Counted from the stretch's first letter, positions 43,021 through 51,684 are shown. The stretch: DNA of 64,000 nt from Kineosporiaceae bacterium (GCA_016713225.1 JADJPO010000001.1:372001-436000); one strand, 5' to 3'. Numbers and translations are program-made. Notes: generated by a model from the letters alone, not told the origin.

Positions 43021-43284
43021 GTGAGCAGTCAGATCGATCAGTTGGCCCATCGGACGGCGCTGGTGGCCGCGGCGGTGTCCGAGGTCGCCACCGCGCTGGT
43101 CCGGGCAGACTCGGTGGTGTGGTCGAGTCTGGCCGCCGAGCGGTTTCGGGCTGAACTGGCCGAGGCGGGGCAGCGGGTGAGCCGGGTTGCGGAGCTGCTG
43201 AGCGAGGCCGCGGCGGCCCTCACCGGGCACGCCGTGGCGGTGCAGCGGCAGCGGGTGCAGGCCCTGGCCGGGGTGCTCTCGTGA
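43021..43284 (+). CDS. WXG100-like small helical protein
   Basis: The 87-aa protein is two predicted amphipathic helices separated by VVWSSLAAERFRAEL, a variant of the W-x-G turn (W-S-S). The second helix is AEAGQRVSRVAELLSEAAAALTGHA. Size, turn position and start context match ESX/type VII secretion partners of actinobacteria. GTG 43021 follows a GGGAGGGAG run. It overlaps the next gene by four bases. No ESX machinery is encoded here. Confidence 0.72.
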   Translation: MSSQIDQLAHRTALVAAAVSEVATALVRADSVVWSSLAAERFRAELAEAGQRVSRVAELLSEAAAALTGHAVAVQRQRVQALAGVLS

Positions 43285-43884
43285 CCGCCGAGGCGGTGAC
43301 GTGCGATACCGCGGTGCGGCTCACCGTCGACCTGGCCACGTTTCGGGCCTGGTGCCTCGGCGAGCCGTGGCTGGCTGGGCGAGCTGGGCGAGCTGAGCGA
43401 GCAGAGTCAGCAGGTCGCGCCGGTGGTCGTGGCGGCGGTGACCGCGGTGCTGGCGCGCGGCGAGAACGCCGTGGACCTGCTCCTCTCGTCGGGCACGGTG
43501 CGGTTGGCAGCGCACCTGTCGGTCGCCGACGGGCTGGCTGCGGTGATGACGCTGGTCCGGTTGGGGTGTCGTCCCCGGGATGAGCCGGACACGGTCGCCT
43601 GGGTGCAGGTGGCGTTGCTGCCCGCCGGGGCGGCCGTCGAGGAGGTGCTGCGGTGGATTCCTCTCGTGGGGTCGGCGGAATCAGCGCCCCGGCTCGCCGA
43701 CGGCACCCGGCTCGAGGTCACCGCGGCCGGGGCGAGGGCTCAGCCCCTGGCTCGCTGGCAGGCCCGGGACGGGCTGTGGTGCTCTGTCGACGAGCCCGAT
43801 GACGGCCCCGCCGAGGCCCTGGGCGAACAGCTGCGACGACGCCTGTCCGCCGTCCTGGAGCCGCCCGTCGAGCCGATGCGATGA
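43281..43884 (+). CDS. Unknown protein between the WXG100-like and hydrolase genes, with an apparent frameshift
   Basis: The start GTG 43281 (overlapping the upstream stop) gives TAEAVTCDTAVRLTVDLATFRAWCLGEPWL, after which the frame degenerates into Gly/Arg-rich sequence. A neighbouring frame continues sensibly from about 43385 (GELGELSEQSQQVAPVVVAAVTAVLARG, VAWVQVALLPAGAAVEEVLRWIPLVG) to 43884, where it overlaps the next ATG. A one-base indel near 43370-43395, in a GCTGGGCGA repeat, would rejoin them into about 200 residues. The downstream part is well formed. No family is recognised; a chaperone-like role in the secretion unit is possible. Confidence 0.65.
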
Positions 43885-45332
43885 GCACCGACCGTGACCC
43901 GGACGACGGTCTGAGGGTGCGGGGCGGCGTGGGCGGGACGGAGGCCTGGCTGGAGGATCTCGAGGCCACCGCGGCCCGGCTGTCGACGGCCGGGAACGAC
44001 CTCGTCGTCGCTGCCGCCCGCGTGCTGGAGGTGAGCACCGACCCGGCTCTGGTGGCCACCTGGGCGGTGGCGCCGGCCACCGCCGTGGTCGCCGAGGGTG
44101 CCCTGGCCCGAGCGCTGGCCGGGCCGTCCGGTCTGGCCGGCTGCGCGCTGCGGGTCGGCGCTCTGGGCGCCGCGTTGCGCAGCGCCGCGCAGCTCTATCG
44201 CACGGGTGATGCCGTGGCGGCACAGGTGGTTCGCCGGCTGGTGGGGTTCGGCGGTTCCGTGCTGCCCCTCGGGCTCGGTGGCGCCGTGGCGGGCACCCTG
44301 GCCCTGGGGCCGCAGACCTGGCCCGGGCTGGCTGCCGACGCGGCTCGACTGTTCGGACTGTTCGCCGAGCGCGCGGGGGCGGGCGATGCCCTGGGCGCTG
44401 CGCTGCCCTCCGCGTTGCGCACCGTGGCCGTCACGCTCGGACCCCTGGCCGGTCCGCTGGGGCTGCTGCTGGCCGGGGCGATCCCTGCCGATCAACGCCG
44501 CCTGATCGGGCTGCTGGCCCGGGCCGGTGCGGTGACACCGATCTTCGCCGAGACCGCGCGGGTGCGCGCCGAGGTGGGGGCGGCGCACGCCGGGCGCGCG
44601 TCGTCCGGCCTCGCGGACCTGCTGACCCGCACGGCGAGCCTGTCCGCGGCGCCGTCCGACGTGCCCGGTAGCACCTCGACGGCGGCCGGGCAGGTCGGCA
44701 CCATCCGGGTCGACCGGGTCACGGGCGCGGACGGCGCACGCTCGTGGGTGGTGATGATCCCGGGCACCCGGCGATGGTCGCCCCAGGCCGGCAGCCAGCC
44801 GTTCGACGTCACCGCCGACATCCACGCCCTCGACGGCCGGACGACGGCCGTGGCCGCCTTGGTGAGTACGGGGCTACGCCGTTGCGGTGCCCGGCCGGAC
44901 GAGCCGGTGCTGCTGGTCGGGCACTCGCTCGGGGGCATCGTCGCGGCGCAGGTGGCCACCGATCCGGCGGTGCGCCAGCAGGTGACCGTCACCCATGTGG
45001 TCACTGCCGGCTCGCCGATCGGTGCCACCCCGGTGCCGGTCGGCGTGCGGGTGCTGTCGCTGGAGCACGTCGAGGACGCCGTGCCGTGGGCCGAGGGCGC
45101 CCGCAATCCCGACCGGCCCGGCTGGGTGACGGTGCGTGCGCCGTCCGGTACCCACCCGGCCGGGGCGCACGAGCTCACCCGATACGCCGAGACCGCCGCG
45201 AAGGTCGAGGCCTCGCACGATCCGGGCCTGGTGCGCGCTCGGGGCGAGCTCACCGGCTTCCTGGATCGGCCCGGGGCGACCTCGACCACGTGGCTCGTCA
45301 CCGGTGAGCGGATGACGAGGGTGAGCGGATGA
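43881..45332 (+). CDS. Lipase-like alpha/beta hydrolase with long helical N-terminal region
   Basis: The 483-aa protein has helices in residues 1-60 (EAWLEDLEATAARLSTAGNDLVVAAARVLEV), a hydrophobic Ala/Gly/Leu-rich middle to about 230 that may enter membranes, and a C-terminal alpha/beta-hydrolase domain. The nucleophile elbow is VLLVGHSLGGIVAAQVA near residue 350, with HVVTAGSPIGA and HVEDAVPW following, as in lipases and PGAP1-like esterases. It is third in an overlapping gene trio behind a WXG100-like protein, which suggests export or secretion-linked lipid hydrolysis (inference). Confidence 0.82.
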   Translation: MSTDRDPDDGLRVRGGVGGTEAWLEDLEATAARLSTAGNDLVVAAARVLEVSTDPALVATWAVAPATAVVAEGALARALAGPSGLAGCALRVGALGAALRSAAQLYRTGDAVAAQVVRRLVGFGGSVLPLGLGGAVAGTLALGPQTWPGLAADAARLFGLFAERAGAGDALGAALPSALRTVAVTLGPLAGPLGLLLAGAIPADQRRLIGLLARAGAVTPIFAETARVRAEVGAAHAGRASSGLADLLTRTASLSAAPSDVPGSTSTAAGQVGTIRVDRVTGADGARSWVVMIPGTRRWSPQAGSQPFDVTADIHALDGRTTAVAALVSTGLRRCGARPDEPVLLVGHSLGGIVAAQVATDPAVRQQVTVTHVVTAGSPIGATPVPVGVRVLSLEHVEDAVPWAEGARNPDRPGWVTVRAPSGTHPAGAHELTRYAETAAKVEASHDPGLVRARGELTGFLDRPGATSTTWLVTGERMTRVSG

Positions 45333-45373
45333 CGCGCACTGGCCCCTCGCCGGGCCGCGGCTAGGGTGGCACT

Positions 45374-46138
45374 GTGCGGCAGATGATCGAGGCGGGGCGC
45401 GACCACCTCCAGGTGGAGGACTCGGCCGGCGACGGCCCACCGGTGGTGCTGTTGCACCCCGGCATCGCCGACATGCGGGTCTGGGATCCGGTGTGGCCGG
45501 CATTGATCGAGACGCACCGCGTGATCCGCTACGACATGCGCGGGTACGGCGGTTCGTCGCAGCCGACCGAGCCCTATGACTGGGTCAGCGACCTGCTCCG
45601 GGTACTCGATCACGCCGGCCTCGACAGCGCCCATCTGGTCGGCAACAGCATGGGCGGTGCGACGGCGCTCGCAGCGGCCCTGGATGCGCCGAAGCGAGTG
45701 CGCTCGTTGGTGCTGCTCGCCCCGGGGATCAGTGGTTACCCCTGGCCGGAGGAGCCCGAGCTCAGCGAACGGTGGGTGGCCCTGGCCGAGGCGGGCGACC
45801 GTCCCGGGTTGGTCGAGTTGATGCTGGAGGTCTGGTGCGCGGCCGGCCGCGAGCCGTTCGTGCGTGACCTGGTGACGGCCGCAGCCGGGGCGGACGCCGG
45901 TGAACAGGCCTATTGGCGGGAGCTCGAACCTGCCTGGGATCGATTGGGGGAGTTGACGATTCCCACGGTCCTGATGGTCGGCGACCTCGACCCGGCGTCC
46001 ATGGTGGAGGCCGCCACGGCGGCTGCGGCCAGGATTCCCTCGGCGCGGTTGATCCGCATCCCCGACGTCGACCATCTGCCGCAGGTGCGGGTGCCCGACC
46101 TCGTCGTGACGACCATCCGGCAGCATTGCATCGACTGA
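45374..46138 (+). CDS. Alpha/beta hydrolase
   Basis: The 254-aa protein has the oxyanion motif VVLLHPGIAD (in place of the usual HG), YDMRGYGGSS, the nucleophile elbow LVGNSMGGATALAAA with Ser near 99, the acid in VGDLDPASM and His in IPDVDHLPQ. This is the standard hydrolase set of the epoxide-hydrolase/peptidase-like branch. Substrate unknown. It starts at GTG 45374, 41 bp after the lipase-like gene. Confidence 0.9.
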   Translation: MRQMIEAGRDHLQVEDSAGDGPPVVLLHPGIADMRVWDPVWPALIETHRVIRYDMRGYGGSSQPTEPYDWVSDLLRVLDHAGLDSAHLVGNSMGGATALAAALDAPKRVRSLVLLAPGISGYPWPEEPELSERWVALAEAGDRPGLVELMLEVWCAAGREPFVRDLVTAAAGADAGEQAYWRELEPAWDRLGELTIPTVLMVGDLDPASMVEAATAAAARIPSARLIRIPDVDHLPQVRVPDLVVTTIRQHCID

Positions 46139-46139
46139 G

Positions 46140-46176
46140 ATCGGACTCCTGAGACCGGACTCCTGATCGGACTCCG
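46140..46176. repeat. Short imperfect triplicate of (A/G)(T/C)CGGACTCC
   Basis: GGACTCCTGA, GGACTCCTGA and GGACTCCGTGA follow each other in the spacer after the hydrolase stop. The function is unknown; such slippage repeats occur at several places in this window. Confidence 0.5.
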
Positions 46177-46224
46177 TGATGGGCTCCGCCGAATCGGGCA
46201 ACCCTGACCCGCGCGAGGCCGACC

Positions 46225-47442
46225 GTGAGCCCGTCGCCCGAAGCCGGCCTGCCCCTCGTCGCGCAACTGACCCGGTCGGTCGCGAGTCGACCTGCGGGCC
46301 TTGTCCGTCGCGGATCGTCGGGTCAGGGTGGCCAGATGGAGTATGCCGAGCCCGACGACCCGCAGCTCGCGCTGCACGATCAGCTCGAACGCGCCTGGCG
46401 TGCCGACCTGCTGGCGGGCCGGCCGTTCCCGGTGTTCGGGCTGGCCGAGCCGCGGCTCACCCCTGCCATGCTCACGGAATTCGGAACCTCTGACGGCCTC
46501 TGGGAGCGGGTCACCCTCAGCTTCGGCGACTACCTGTCGGTCTCGGGGCCCTATCTCGAGGTCACCACGGTGAACTCCGCCGAGCTGTCGTCGCCGCTCG
46601 AGGATGCCGTCGAGGCCGAGCTCGATCGGGTGGGCGAGTCAGCTGAGGTGGACGAGCCGGGCTCGACCGCCGTGACCGGCCCGGAGCCGGGTGAGCTCTG
46701 GGTGGCCGATATCCGTGAGCCCGCCCATCTCGTCCAGGGGCCGCACCACACCTGGGCCGCTCGCGCCACAGTCGCTGGGGTGACCCTGTGCGTCACCGGC
46801 CGCGGCATCACTCTGGACGATGTGCACCTGGTGACCGTTGACGATCTCGCCCCCTACCTGGAGGCGCGGGACGCCGAGTGGGCTCGTGTGCGTGAGGCCG
46901 GCCCCGGCCCCTCCTCGTCACCCGAGGACTGGGACCTGCCGCCGGTCGAGGGGCTGGCGGCTCACGAGTCGCTGCTCCGCCTGCTCATCGCGGACTCGGT
47001 GGATCGGCAGGCCACCATCCGTTCAGGACGCCGGCCACGGGCGTCCTCGCGTCAGGGCGAGGATCATGCACGGCTGTGGGAGCAGGCCACCAGGGCGCAG
47101 ATGCGCCTGGCGAGCCAGCCGCGTCGTGCCGCCGATCGCTCGGTCACCGCGATGGTCAACCAGGCCACCACGCTGGCGGAACTGGCGGCGTGGTTCACCG
47201 GCGAGGAACTGCGCGCTCGGGCGGTCACCGAGATGATCCGGTTCACGGTCTTCGACTCCGACGTGCCCAGCCGGACGGCGCAGCTGGCCTGGTTGGCGGC
47301 CTGGTCCGCCCGCTCGGGGCAGCCCCCGCCGGACGACGTCGCCGGGCTGCGCGACTGGGTCACCACCCTCGCCGTGACCCAGGACGACGCGCTGGCGGCC
47401 TGGCAGCGATGGGCTGATGCGCCGACGGGCGCCTCCGGCTGA
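46225..47442 (+). CDS. Hypothetical protein
   Basis: The protein is 405 aa from GTG 46225, or 368 aa from ATG 46336 (MEYAEPDDPQLALHDQLERAWR), where recognisably folded sequence begins. It is acidic, without signal peptide or membrane helices. Segments such as WERVTLSFGDYLSVSGPYLEV, ITLDDVHLVTVDDLAPYLEARDAEW and a helical C-terminal half with repeated Trp (LAWLAAWSARSG, AAWQRWADAP) suggest two domains. I do not recognise a family and no context clue is strong. Confidence 0.7.
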   Translation: MSPSPEAGLPLVAQLTRSVASRPAGLVRRGSSGQGGQMEYAEPDDPQLALHDQLERAWRADLLAGRPFPVFGLAEPRLTPAMLTEFGTSDGLWERVTLSFGDYLSVSGPYLEVTTVNSAELSSPLEDAVEAELDRVGESAEVDEPGSTAVTGPEPGELWVADIREPAHLVQGPHHTWAARATVAGVTLCVTGRGITLDDVHLVTVDDLAPYLEARDAEWARVREAGPGPSSSPEDWDLPPVEGLAAHESLLRLLIADSVDRQATIRSGRRPRASSRQGEDHARLWEQATRAQMRLASQPRRAADRSVTAMVNQATTLAELAAWFTGEELRARAVTEMIRFTVFDSDVPSRTAQLAWLAAWSARSGQPPPDDVAGLRDWVTTLAVTQDDALAAWQRWADAPTGASG

Positions 47443-47445
47443 GGT

Positions 47446-48447
47446 TCAGGCCGAGGCCGGGGGAGGACCCGTCGTGGTGCGGACCACCAGAGTCGGGTCC
47501 AGCCGGTGACGGCGGGCCGGCGTAGTCGGGTCATCGCGCCGCTGCGTCACGCACTCGACGGCCAGCCGGCCCATGTCGAGCCGAGGCTGATCGACGGTGG
47601 TCAGGCCGATGTGACGCAACGCGGCCAGCCGGGTGTTGTCGTAGCCGATCACCGAGACGTCCTGCGGCACCCGCAGTCCGGCGTCCTCGAGCGCGGCGAT
47701 CGCCCCGACGGCGTTGATGTCGTTGGCGGCCACCAGGGCGGTGAACCGCCGGCGGGTGGCGAGCAGCCGGCCGACGGCGGCGGCCCCGGCCTGCTCGGTG
47801 TACTCGCTCGGCTCGATCCGGGCGGTCAGGCCGTGTCGGGCCATCGCCTCGGCGTAACCGCGGCGGCGCACCGCCGAGCCCGCGCCGCGACCGCCGTCGA
47901 GGTGAACGATCGCCTGGTGTCCCAGACCGACCAGGTGGTCGACGGCCAGCGTGGCGCCGGTCCGGCCGTCGTCGACGATGGTGTCCACCCCGGCCAGCCG
48001 TACCGCCCGCTCGACCGCTGCCACCGGGACGCCGCGGCAGGCCCGGGCCAACACCGCTGAGGCCACCACCGGTGAGAGCAGCACCAAGCCGGCCGGGCGA
48101 AACCCGAGCAGGGTGTCGATGGCCCGCTCCTCGGTGCTCGGGCGGCGTCCACCCGTGATCAGGATGGCCTGCAGACCGGCGCTCTCACAAGCGGCTTCGA
48201 CGCCCTCGACGACATCGGCGAAGTAGGGGTTGCGCAGGTCCGAGACCAGCACGGCGAGCACCGACGAGCTGCCGCTGGCCAGCTCGCGGGCCAGCGTGTG
48301 GGGGGCATAGCCCAGCTCGGCGGCCGCCTCGCGCACGGCGGTTCGGCGAGCGGCGCTGACCTTGGGGGAGTCCTGCATCACCAGCGAGACCAGCGAGCGC
48401 GAGACGCCGGCCCGGGCGGCCACGTCGTCCATGGTGGGGCGGCGCAC
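47446..48447 (-). CDS. LacI-family repressor of the second iol block
   Basis: The 333-aa protein has the helix-turn-helix TMDDVAARAGVSRSLVSLVMQD and effector domain segments VLAVLVSDLRNPYFADVVEGVEAA, IVHLDGGRG, VIGYDNTRLAALRHIGLTTVDQP. GTG 48447 is chosen because AGGAGGTG lies 7-10 bases upstream. It is divergent from the dehydrogenase at 48549, with two identical 14-bp palindromes between them, so it probably represses both. It is paralogous to the LacI protein at 23767. Confidence 0.93.
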   Translation of the reverse strand: MRRPTMDDVAARAGVSRSLVSLVMQDSPKVSAARRTAVREAAAELGYAPHTLARELASGSSSVLAVLVSDLRNPYFADVVEGVEAACESAGLQAILITGGRRPSTEERAIDTLLGFRPAGLVLLSPVVASAVLARACRGVPVAAVERAVRLAGVDTIVDDGRTGATLAVDHLVGLGHQAIVHLDGGRGAGSAVRRRGYAEAMARHGLTARIEPSEYTEQAGAAAVGRLLATRRRFTALVAANDINAVGAIAALEDAGLRVPQDVSVIGYDNTRLAALRHIGLTTVDQPRLDMGRLAVECVTQRRDDPTTPARRHRLDPTLVVRTTTGPPPASA

Positions 48448-48496
48448 GGCACACCTCCTGAGACGTCTTGACACGGTGCCGGTGCAGCCTACATCG

Positions 48497-48527
48497 TTGG
48501 AGCGCTCCAATTGTTGGAGCGCTCCAA
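48497..48527. promoter_or_regulatory. Twin LacI operators in the second iol block
   Basis: Two exact copies of TTGGAGCGCTCCAA (48497-48510 and 48514-48527) have centres 17 bp apart in the 101-bp divergent promoter. Perfect symmetry with a central CG is the standard LacI-family form. Confidence 0.8.
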
Positions 48528-48548
48528 TTCCACTCGCGAGGAATGCTC

Positions 48549-49568
48549 ATGCGGATCGCAGTCGCCGGCGTCGGCCGGATCGGTGTCATGCACGCGCGCA
48601 ACCTGGCCGCCACACCCGGCGTGAGCGAGGTCGTCGTCCAGGACCCGGCCCCCGGCCGGGCGGCCGAGGTGGCAGCCCTGCTGACCGGCGCCGTCCCGGT
48701 GACCGCGGCACCCGACCTGGCCACGGCCCTGAAGGGTGCGGACGGCCTGTTGGTCGCGGTGCCGACCCCGGCCCACGCCGAGGCGGTCTACACCGCTCTC
48801 GACGCCGGCGTCCCGGTGCTGGTCGAGAAGCCCGTCGCCGCCGACCTGGCCACGATCCGTGAGGTGATCCGGGCCGTCGAGCGCACCGAGGTACCGGTGC
48901 TGGTGGGCTTCCAGCGCCGCTTCGATCCGGCGATCGCCGAGCTGAAGGCGCGCATCACCCGTGGGGCGCTCGGCGACCTCTACGTCGTGCGGGCCACGGC
49001 CTTCGACGCGGAGCCCCCGAGTGCGGAGTACGTCGCGACGTCCGGCGGCATCTTCCGCGACCTGTTCATCCACGACCTGGACTGCGTGCCCTGGCTGGTC
49101 GGACGCGACGTGGTCGAGGTGCACGCCACCGGGTCGGTGCTGGTCGACCCGGCATTCGCCGAGGCGGACGATGTCGACACGGTGTCGATCACGCTGCGTT
49201 TCGAGGGCGGAGTGATCGCCCAGCTGGCCGGCGGACGGCGTCACGGTGGCGGCTACGACAACCGGATCGAGGCGATCGGCAGCGAGCAGGCCCTGGCGGC
49301 CGGATGGGACGCCAGGACCCCGCTGACCAGTCTCGAGGCAGGCGGCCACAACCCGGGCGAGGGCGCCTACCCGGGCTTCATCGAGCGGTATGCCGTGGCG
49401 TATGTCCGCGAGATGGCGACCTTCCTGGACGTCATCGCCGGTCGCGTCCCCAACCCCTCGCCCGTGCAGGACAGCCTGGTCAGCCTGGTGCTGGCCGAGG
49501 CGTGCGAGACCTCCCGCCGTACCGGATCCCCGGTGCGCATCGATCCCGCCGACCTGCGCGTCGGCTGA
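48549..49568 (+). CDS. Gfo/Idh/MocA-family dehydrogenase (inositol 2-dehydrogenase-like)
   Basis: The 339-aa protein has MRIAVAGVGRIGVMHARNLA, LVEKPVAADLATI with the catalytic-site Lys, VLVGFQRRFDPAIAELKAR and IFRDLFIHDLDCVPWLVGRD, the usual IolG-type signature. It closely resembles the enzyme at 24807 in layout. ATG 48549 has GAGGA 6 bases before it, which rules out ATG 48543. It is followed by a strong terminator (49661-49688), so it is the only gene of its transcript on this side. Confidence 0.9.
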   Translation: MRIAVAGVGRIGVMHARNLAATPGVSEVVVQDPAPGRAAEVAALLTGAVPVTAAPDLATALKGADGLLVAVPTPAHAEAVYTALDAGVPVLVEKPVAADLATIREVIRAVERTEVPVLVGFQRRFDPAIAELKARITRGALGDLYVVRATAFDAEPPSAEYVATSGGIFRDLFIHDLDCVPWLVGRDVVEVHATGSVLVDPAFAEADDVDTVSITLRFEGGVIAQLAGGRRHGGGYDNRIEAIGSEQALAAGWDARTPLTSLEAGGHNPGEGAYPGFIERYAVAYVREMATFLDVIAGRVPNPSPVQDSLVSLVLAEACETSRRTGSPVRIDPADLRVG

Positions 49569-49660
49569 GGCGGAAGGCCCGAAGCGCCGGCCGTCTGGGC
49601 GTCACCTGGCCACGGCGGTTGCCGGCTGAGCTCGCCGCCCGCTGCAGAACCACACGTGGA

Positions 49661-49688
49661 GAGCCCCTCGGTCGTCGCCGAGGGGCTC
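49661..49688 (+). terminator. Rho-independent terminator after the dehydrogenase gene
   Basis: GAGCCCCTCGG (49661-49671) and CCGAGGGGCTC (49678-49688) form an 11-bp stem with a 6-nt loop followed by TTTCT. It is the clearest intrinsic terminator in the window. Confidence 0.9.
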
Positions 49689-49703
49689 TTTCTGTCGCAT
49701 CGA

Positions 49704-49717
49704 CTTTGTCCTATCAT
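49704..49717 (-). promoter_or_regulatory. IolR-like site upstream of the transaldolase-like gene
   Basis: CTTTGTCCTATCAT is, on the other strand, ATGATAGGACAAAG. It matches the sites at 51671 and 51723 and differs at one position from the corynebacterial IolR motif KGWCHTRACA as I recall it. TATCAT could be the -10 box, so a bound repressor would block the promoter. Confidence 0.55.
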
Positions 49718-49746
49718 TGTGTCCAACCAAGCATGAGGAGCACTCG

Positions 49747-50820
49747 ATGACCATCAGTCCGCTGTTGCAGATGACGCGCACCACGCCCACCTGCCTGTGG
49801 AACGACTCCGCCGACCCGCGCGAGCTCGCCGAGTCGATGAGCTTCGGTGCGGTCGGTGCCACCTGCAACCCGGTGATCGCGCTGGCGGCCATCAACGCCG
49901 ACCTTCCGTCCTGGCGGGCGCGGATCGCCGAGCTGGCCACCGCGCACCCGACGGCCACCGAGGATGCCATCGGCTGGATGATCGTCGAGGAGCTGTCGGT
50001 CAAGGCGGCTTCGTTGTTGCACCCGACCTTCGTCGAGCACAAGGGCCGCAACGGCCGGCTCTCGGTGCAGACCGACCCCCGGCTGCACCGCGATGTCGAC
50101 GGTCTGGTCGCCCAGGCGGTGCACTTCGACTCGCTCGCCGAGAACATCATCGTCAAGATCCCCGCCACCGCAGCGGGTATCGCGGCCATCGAAGAGGTCA
50201 CCTACCGTGGCGTGAGCGTCAACGCCACCGTCTCGTTCACGGTGCCGCAGGCGCTGGCCGTCGGTGAGGCGGTCGAGAACGGCCTGCGCCGGCGGGAGGC
50301 CGAGGGACTGGACGTCTCGACCATGGGACCCGTCTGCACCATCATGGTCGGCCGGCTGGACGACTGGATGAAGGTCGCCGCCGAGCAGGCCGGCGTCACC
50401 CTCGACCCGGGCTACTACGAGTGGGCCGGGGTGGCCGTGATGAAGAAGGCCCATGCCATCTACGCCGAGCGGGGATATCGCACCCGGTTGCTGTCGGCGG
50501 CATTCCGCAACCACATGCACTGGAGCGAGTTCATCGGCGGCAACGTGGTGATCTCGCCGCCGTTCGGGTGGCAGAAGCGGTTCAACACCAGCGGGATCAG
50601 CGCGACCCCGCGCATGGACAACCCCGTCGATCCGCGGATCGTCGAGGCGCTCTACGGTCACCTCGCCGAATTCCGCACGGCGTACGACGTCGACGGCATG
50701 AGTGTGGAGGAATTCGACGACTTCGGGGCCACCCTGAATACCCTGCGCCAGTTCCTGGCGGCCAACAACGAGCTCGAGTCCCTGGTGCGCGACGTGGTGG
50801 TGCCCAGCCCCCTGCGGTGA
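49747..50820 (+). CDS. Transaldolase-family protein of the iol region
   Basis: The 357-aa protein has TPTCLWNDSADPRELAESMSFGAVGATCNPVIALAA, like the start of TalC/TalA enzymes, and the Schiff-base lysine in ENIIVKIPATAAGIAAIEEV. SVNATVSFTVPQALAVGEAVE is the usual helix region, and FNTSGISATPRMDNPVDPRIVEAL is specific to this branch. It is not expected to be the housekeeping transaldolase; a C-C cleaving step on a sugar made from inositol is likelier (inference). ATG 49747 has GAGGAG upstream. It carries its own promoter with an IolR-like site. Confidence 0.85.
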   Translation: MTISPLLQMTRTTPTCLWNDSADPRELAESMSFGAVGATCNPVIALAAINADLPSWRARIAELATAHPTATEDAIGWMIVEELSVKAASLLHPTFVEHKGRNGRLSVQTDPRLHRDVDGLVAQAVHFDSLAENIIVKIPATAAGIAAIEEVTYRGVSVNATVSFTVPQALAVGEAVENGLRRREAEGLDVSTMGPVCTIMVGRLDDWMKVAAEQAGVTLDPGYYEWAGVAVMKKAHAIYAERGYRTRLLSAAFRNHMHWSEFIGGNVVISPPFGWQKRFNTSGISATPRMDNPVDPRIVEALYGHLAEFRTAYDVDGMSVEEFDDFGATLNTLRQFLAANNELESLVRDVVVPSPLR

Positions 50821-50830
50821 GCAGACCGGG

Positions 50831-51661
50831 TCAGCCGGCCAACATGCTCAGCGAGAACGAGTATCGGGACGCCGCGTAGACGTGGGTGCCGTACTCCACG
50901 ACCCGGCCGTGGTCGTCGTAGGCGGTGCGCTGCATGGTGAGCAGGGCGGCCCCTCGGGACTCGCCGAGCAGGCGCACTTCCTCGGCGGTCGCCGTCCGGG
51001 CACCGATGGTCTGGTCGGCGGCGTGCAGCTGGACGCCGACCGCCCGGATCAGTTGGTAGAGCCCCTGGTCCTCGAGTGCTGTCACGGTCAGGCCGTCGGC
51101 GATGCCGGGAATCGTGTGCGGCAGGTAGTTGCACATCCGGGCGATCGGCGAGCCGGCCGCCGATCTCAGGCGGACCAGGACGCTCATCGGTGTGCCCGGC
51201 TCGACGGCCAGGGCCTGTGCGATGGCCCCGTCGGCGGCTTCGACGGTCAAGGCCAGGACCTGGGTCGTGGGGCGCTGTCCGCTGGCGGTCAGGTCTTCGA
51301 AGAGGCTGCTGAGCCCGAGCGGACGACGCACCTTCGGCTGGACGACCCGGGTGCCGATGCCGCGGCGGCGCACCAGCACGCCCTTCTCGACCAGGTACTG
51401 CATCGCCCGGCGCATCGTCGGACGGGACAGGCCGAGCGACTCGGCGAGCTGCACCTCGTTGTCCAACCGGGTGCCGGGCGGCAGCCGGCCGTCCAGGATG
51501 GCGGTCTCGAGGGCCTGGGCGACCTGAAAGTACAACGGCACCGGACTGGTGCGGTCGAGGGTCAGCGCGGCCATCACGGCCTGAGAGTTCGAGGGCACGA
51601 CGCGGTGGTCCGGTGGGGTCGGCACGTTGGCAGTATGGCCACATCGAGGAGACAAAGTCAT
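50831..51661 (-). CDS. GntR-family regulator (HutC/IolR-like)
   Basis: The protein is up to 276 aa. It has the winged helix PLYFQVAQALETAILDGRLPPGTRLDNEVQLAESLGLSRPTMRRAMQYLVEKGVLVRRRGIGTRV and a UTRA ligand domain (ALAVEPGTPMSVLVRLRSA, MCNYLP, YDDHGRVVEYGTHVY). This is the GntR/HutC subclass, as is corynebacterial IolR. The start is ATG 51661 or internal ATG 51574; the 29 extra residues are not family-like. It is divergent from iolC2, with two matching sites between them. Confidence 0.88.
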   Translation of the reverse strand: MTLSPRCGHTANVPTPPDHRVVPSNSQAVMAALTLDRTSPVPLYFQVAQALETAILDGRLPPGTRLDNEVQLAESLGLSRPTMRRAMQYLVEKGVLVRRRGIGTRVVQPKVRRPLGLSSLFEDLTASGQRPTTQVLALTVEAADGAIAQALAVEPGTPMSVLVRLRSAAGSPIARMCNYLPHTIPGIADGLTVTALEDQGLYQLIRAVGVQLHAADQTIGARTATAEEVRLLGESRGAALLTMQRTAYDDHGRVVEYGTHVYAASRYSFSLSMLAG

Positions 51662-51670
51662 CTACTAGAG

Positions 51671-51684
51671 ATGTCAGGACAATA
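51671..51684 (+). promoter_or_regulatory. IolR-like site, gntR proximal
   Basis: ATGTCAGGACAATA; its complement contains TGTCCTGACA, a full fit to KGWCHTRACA. It lies 10 bp upstream of the longest GntR start, suitable for autoregulation. Confidence 0.55.
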
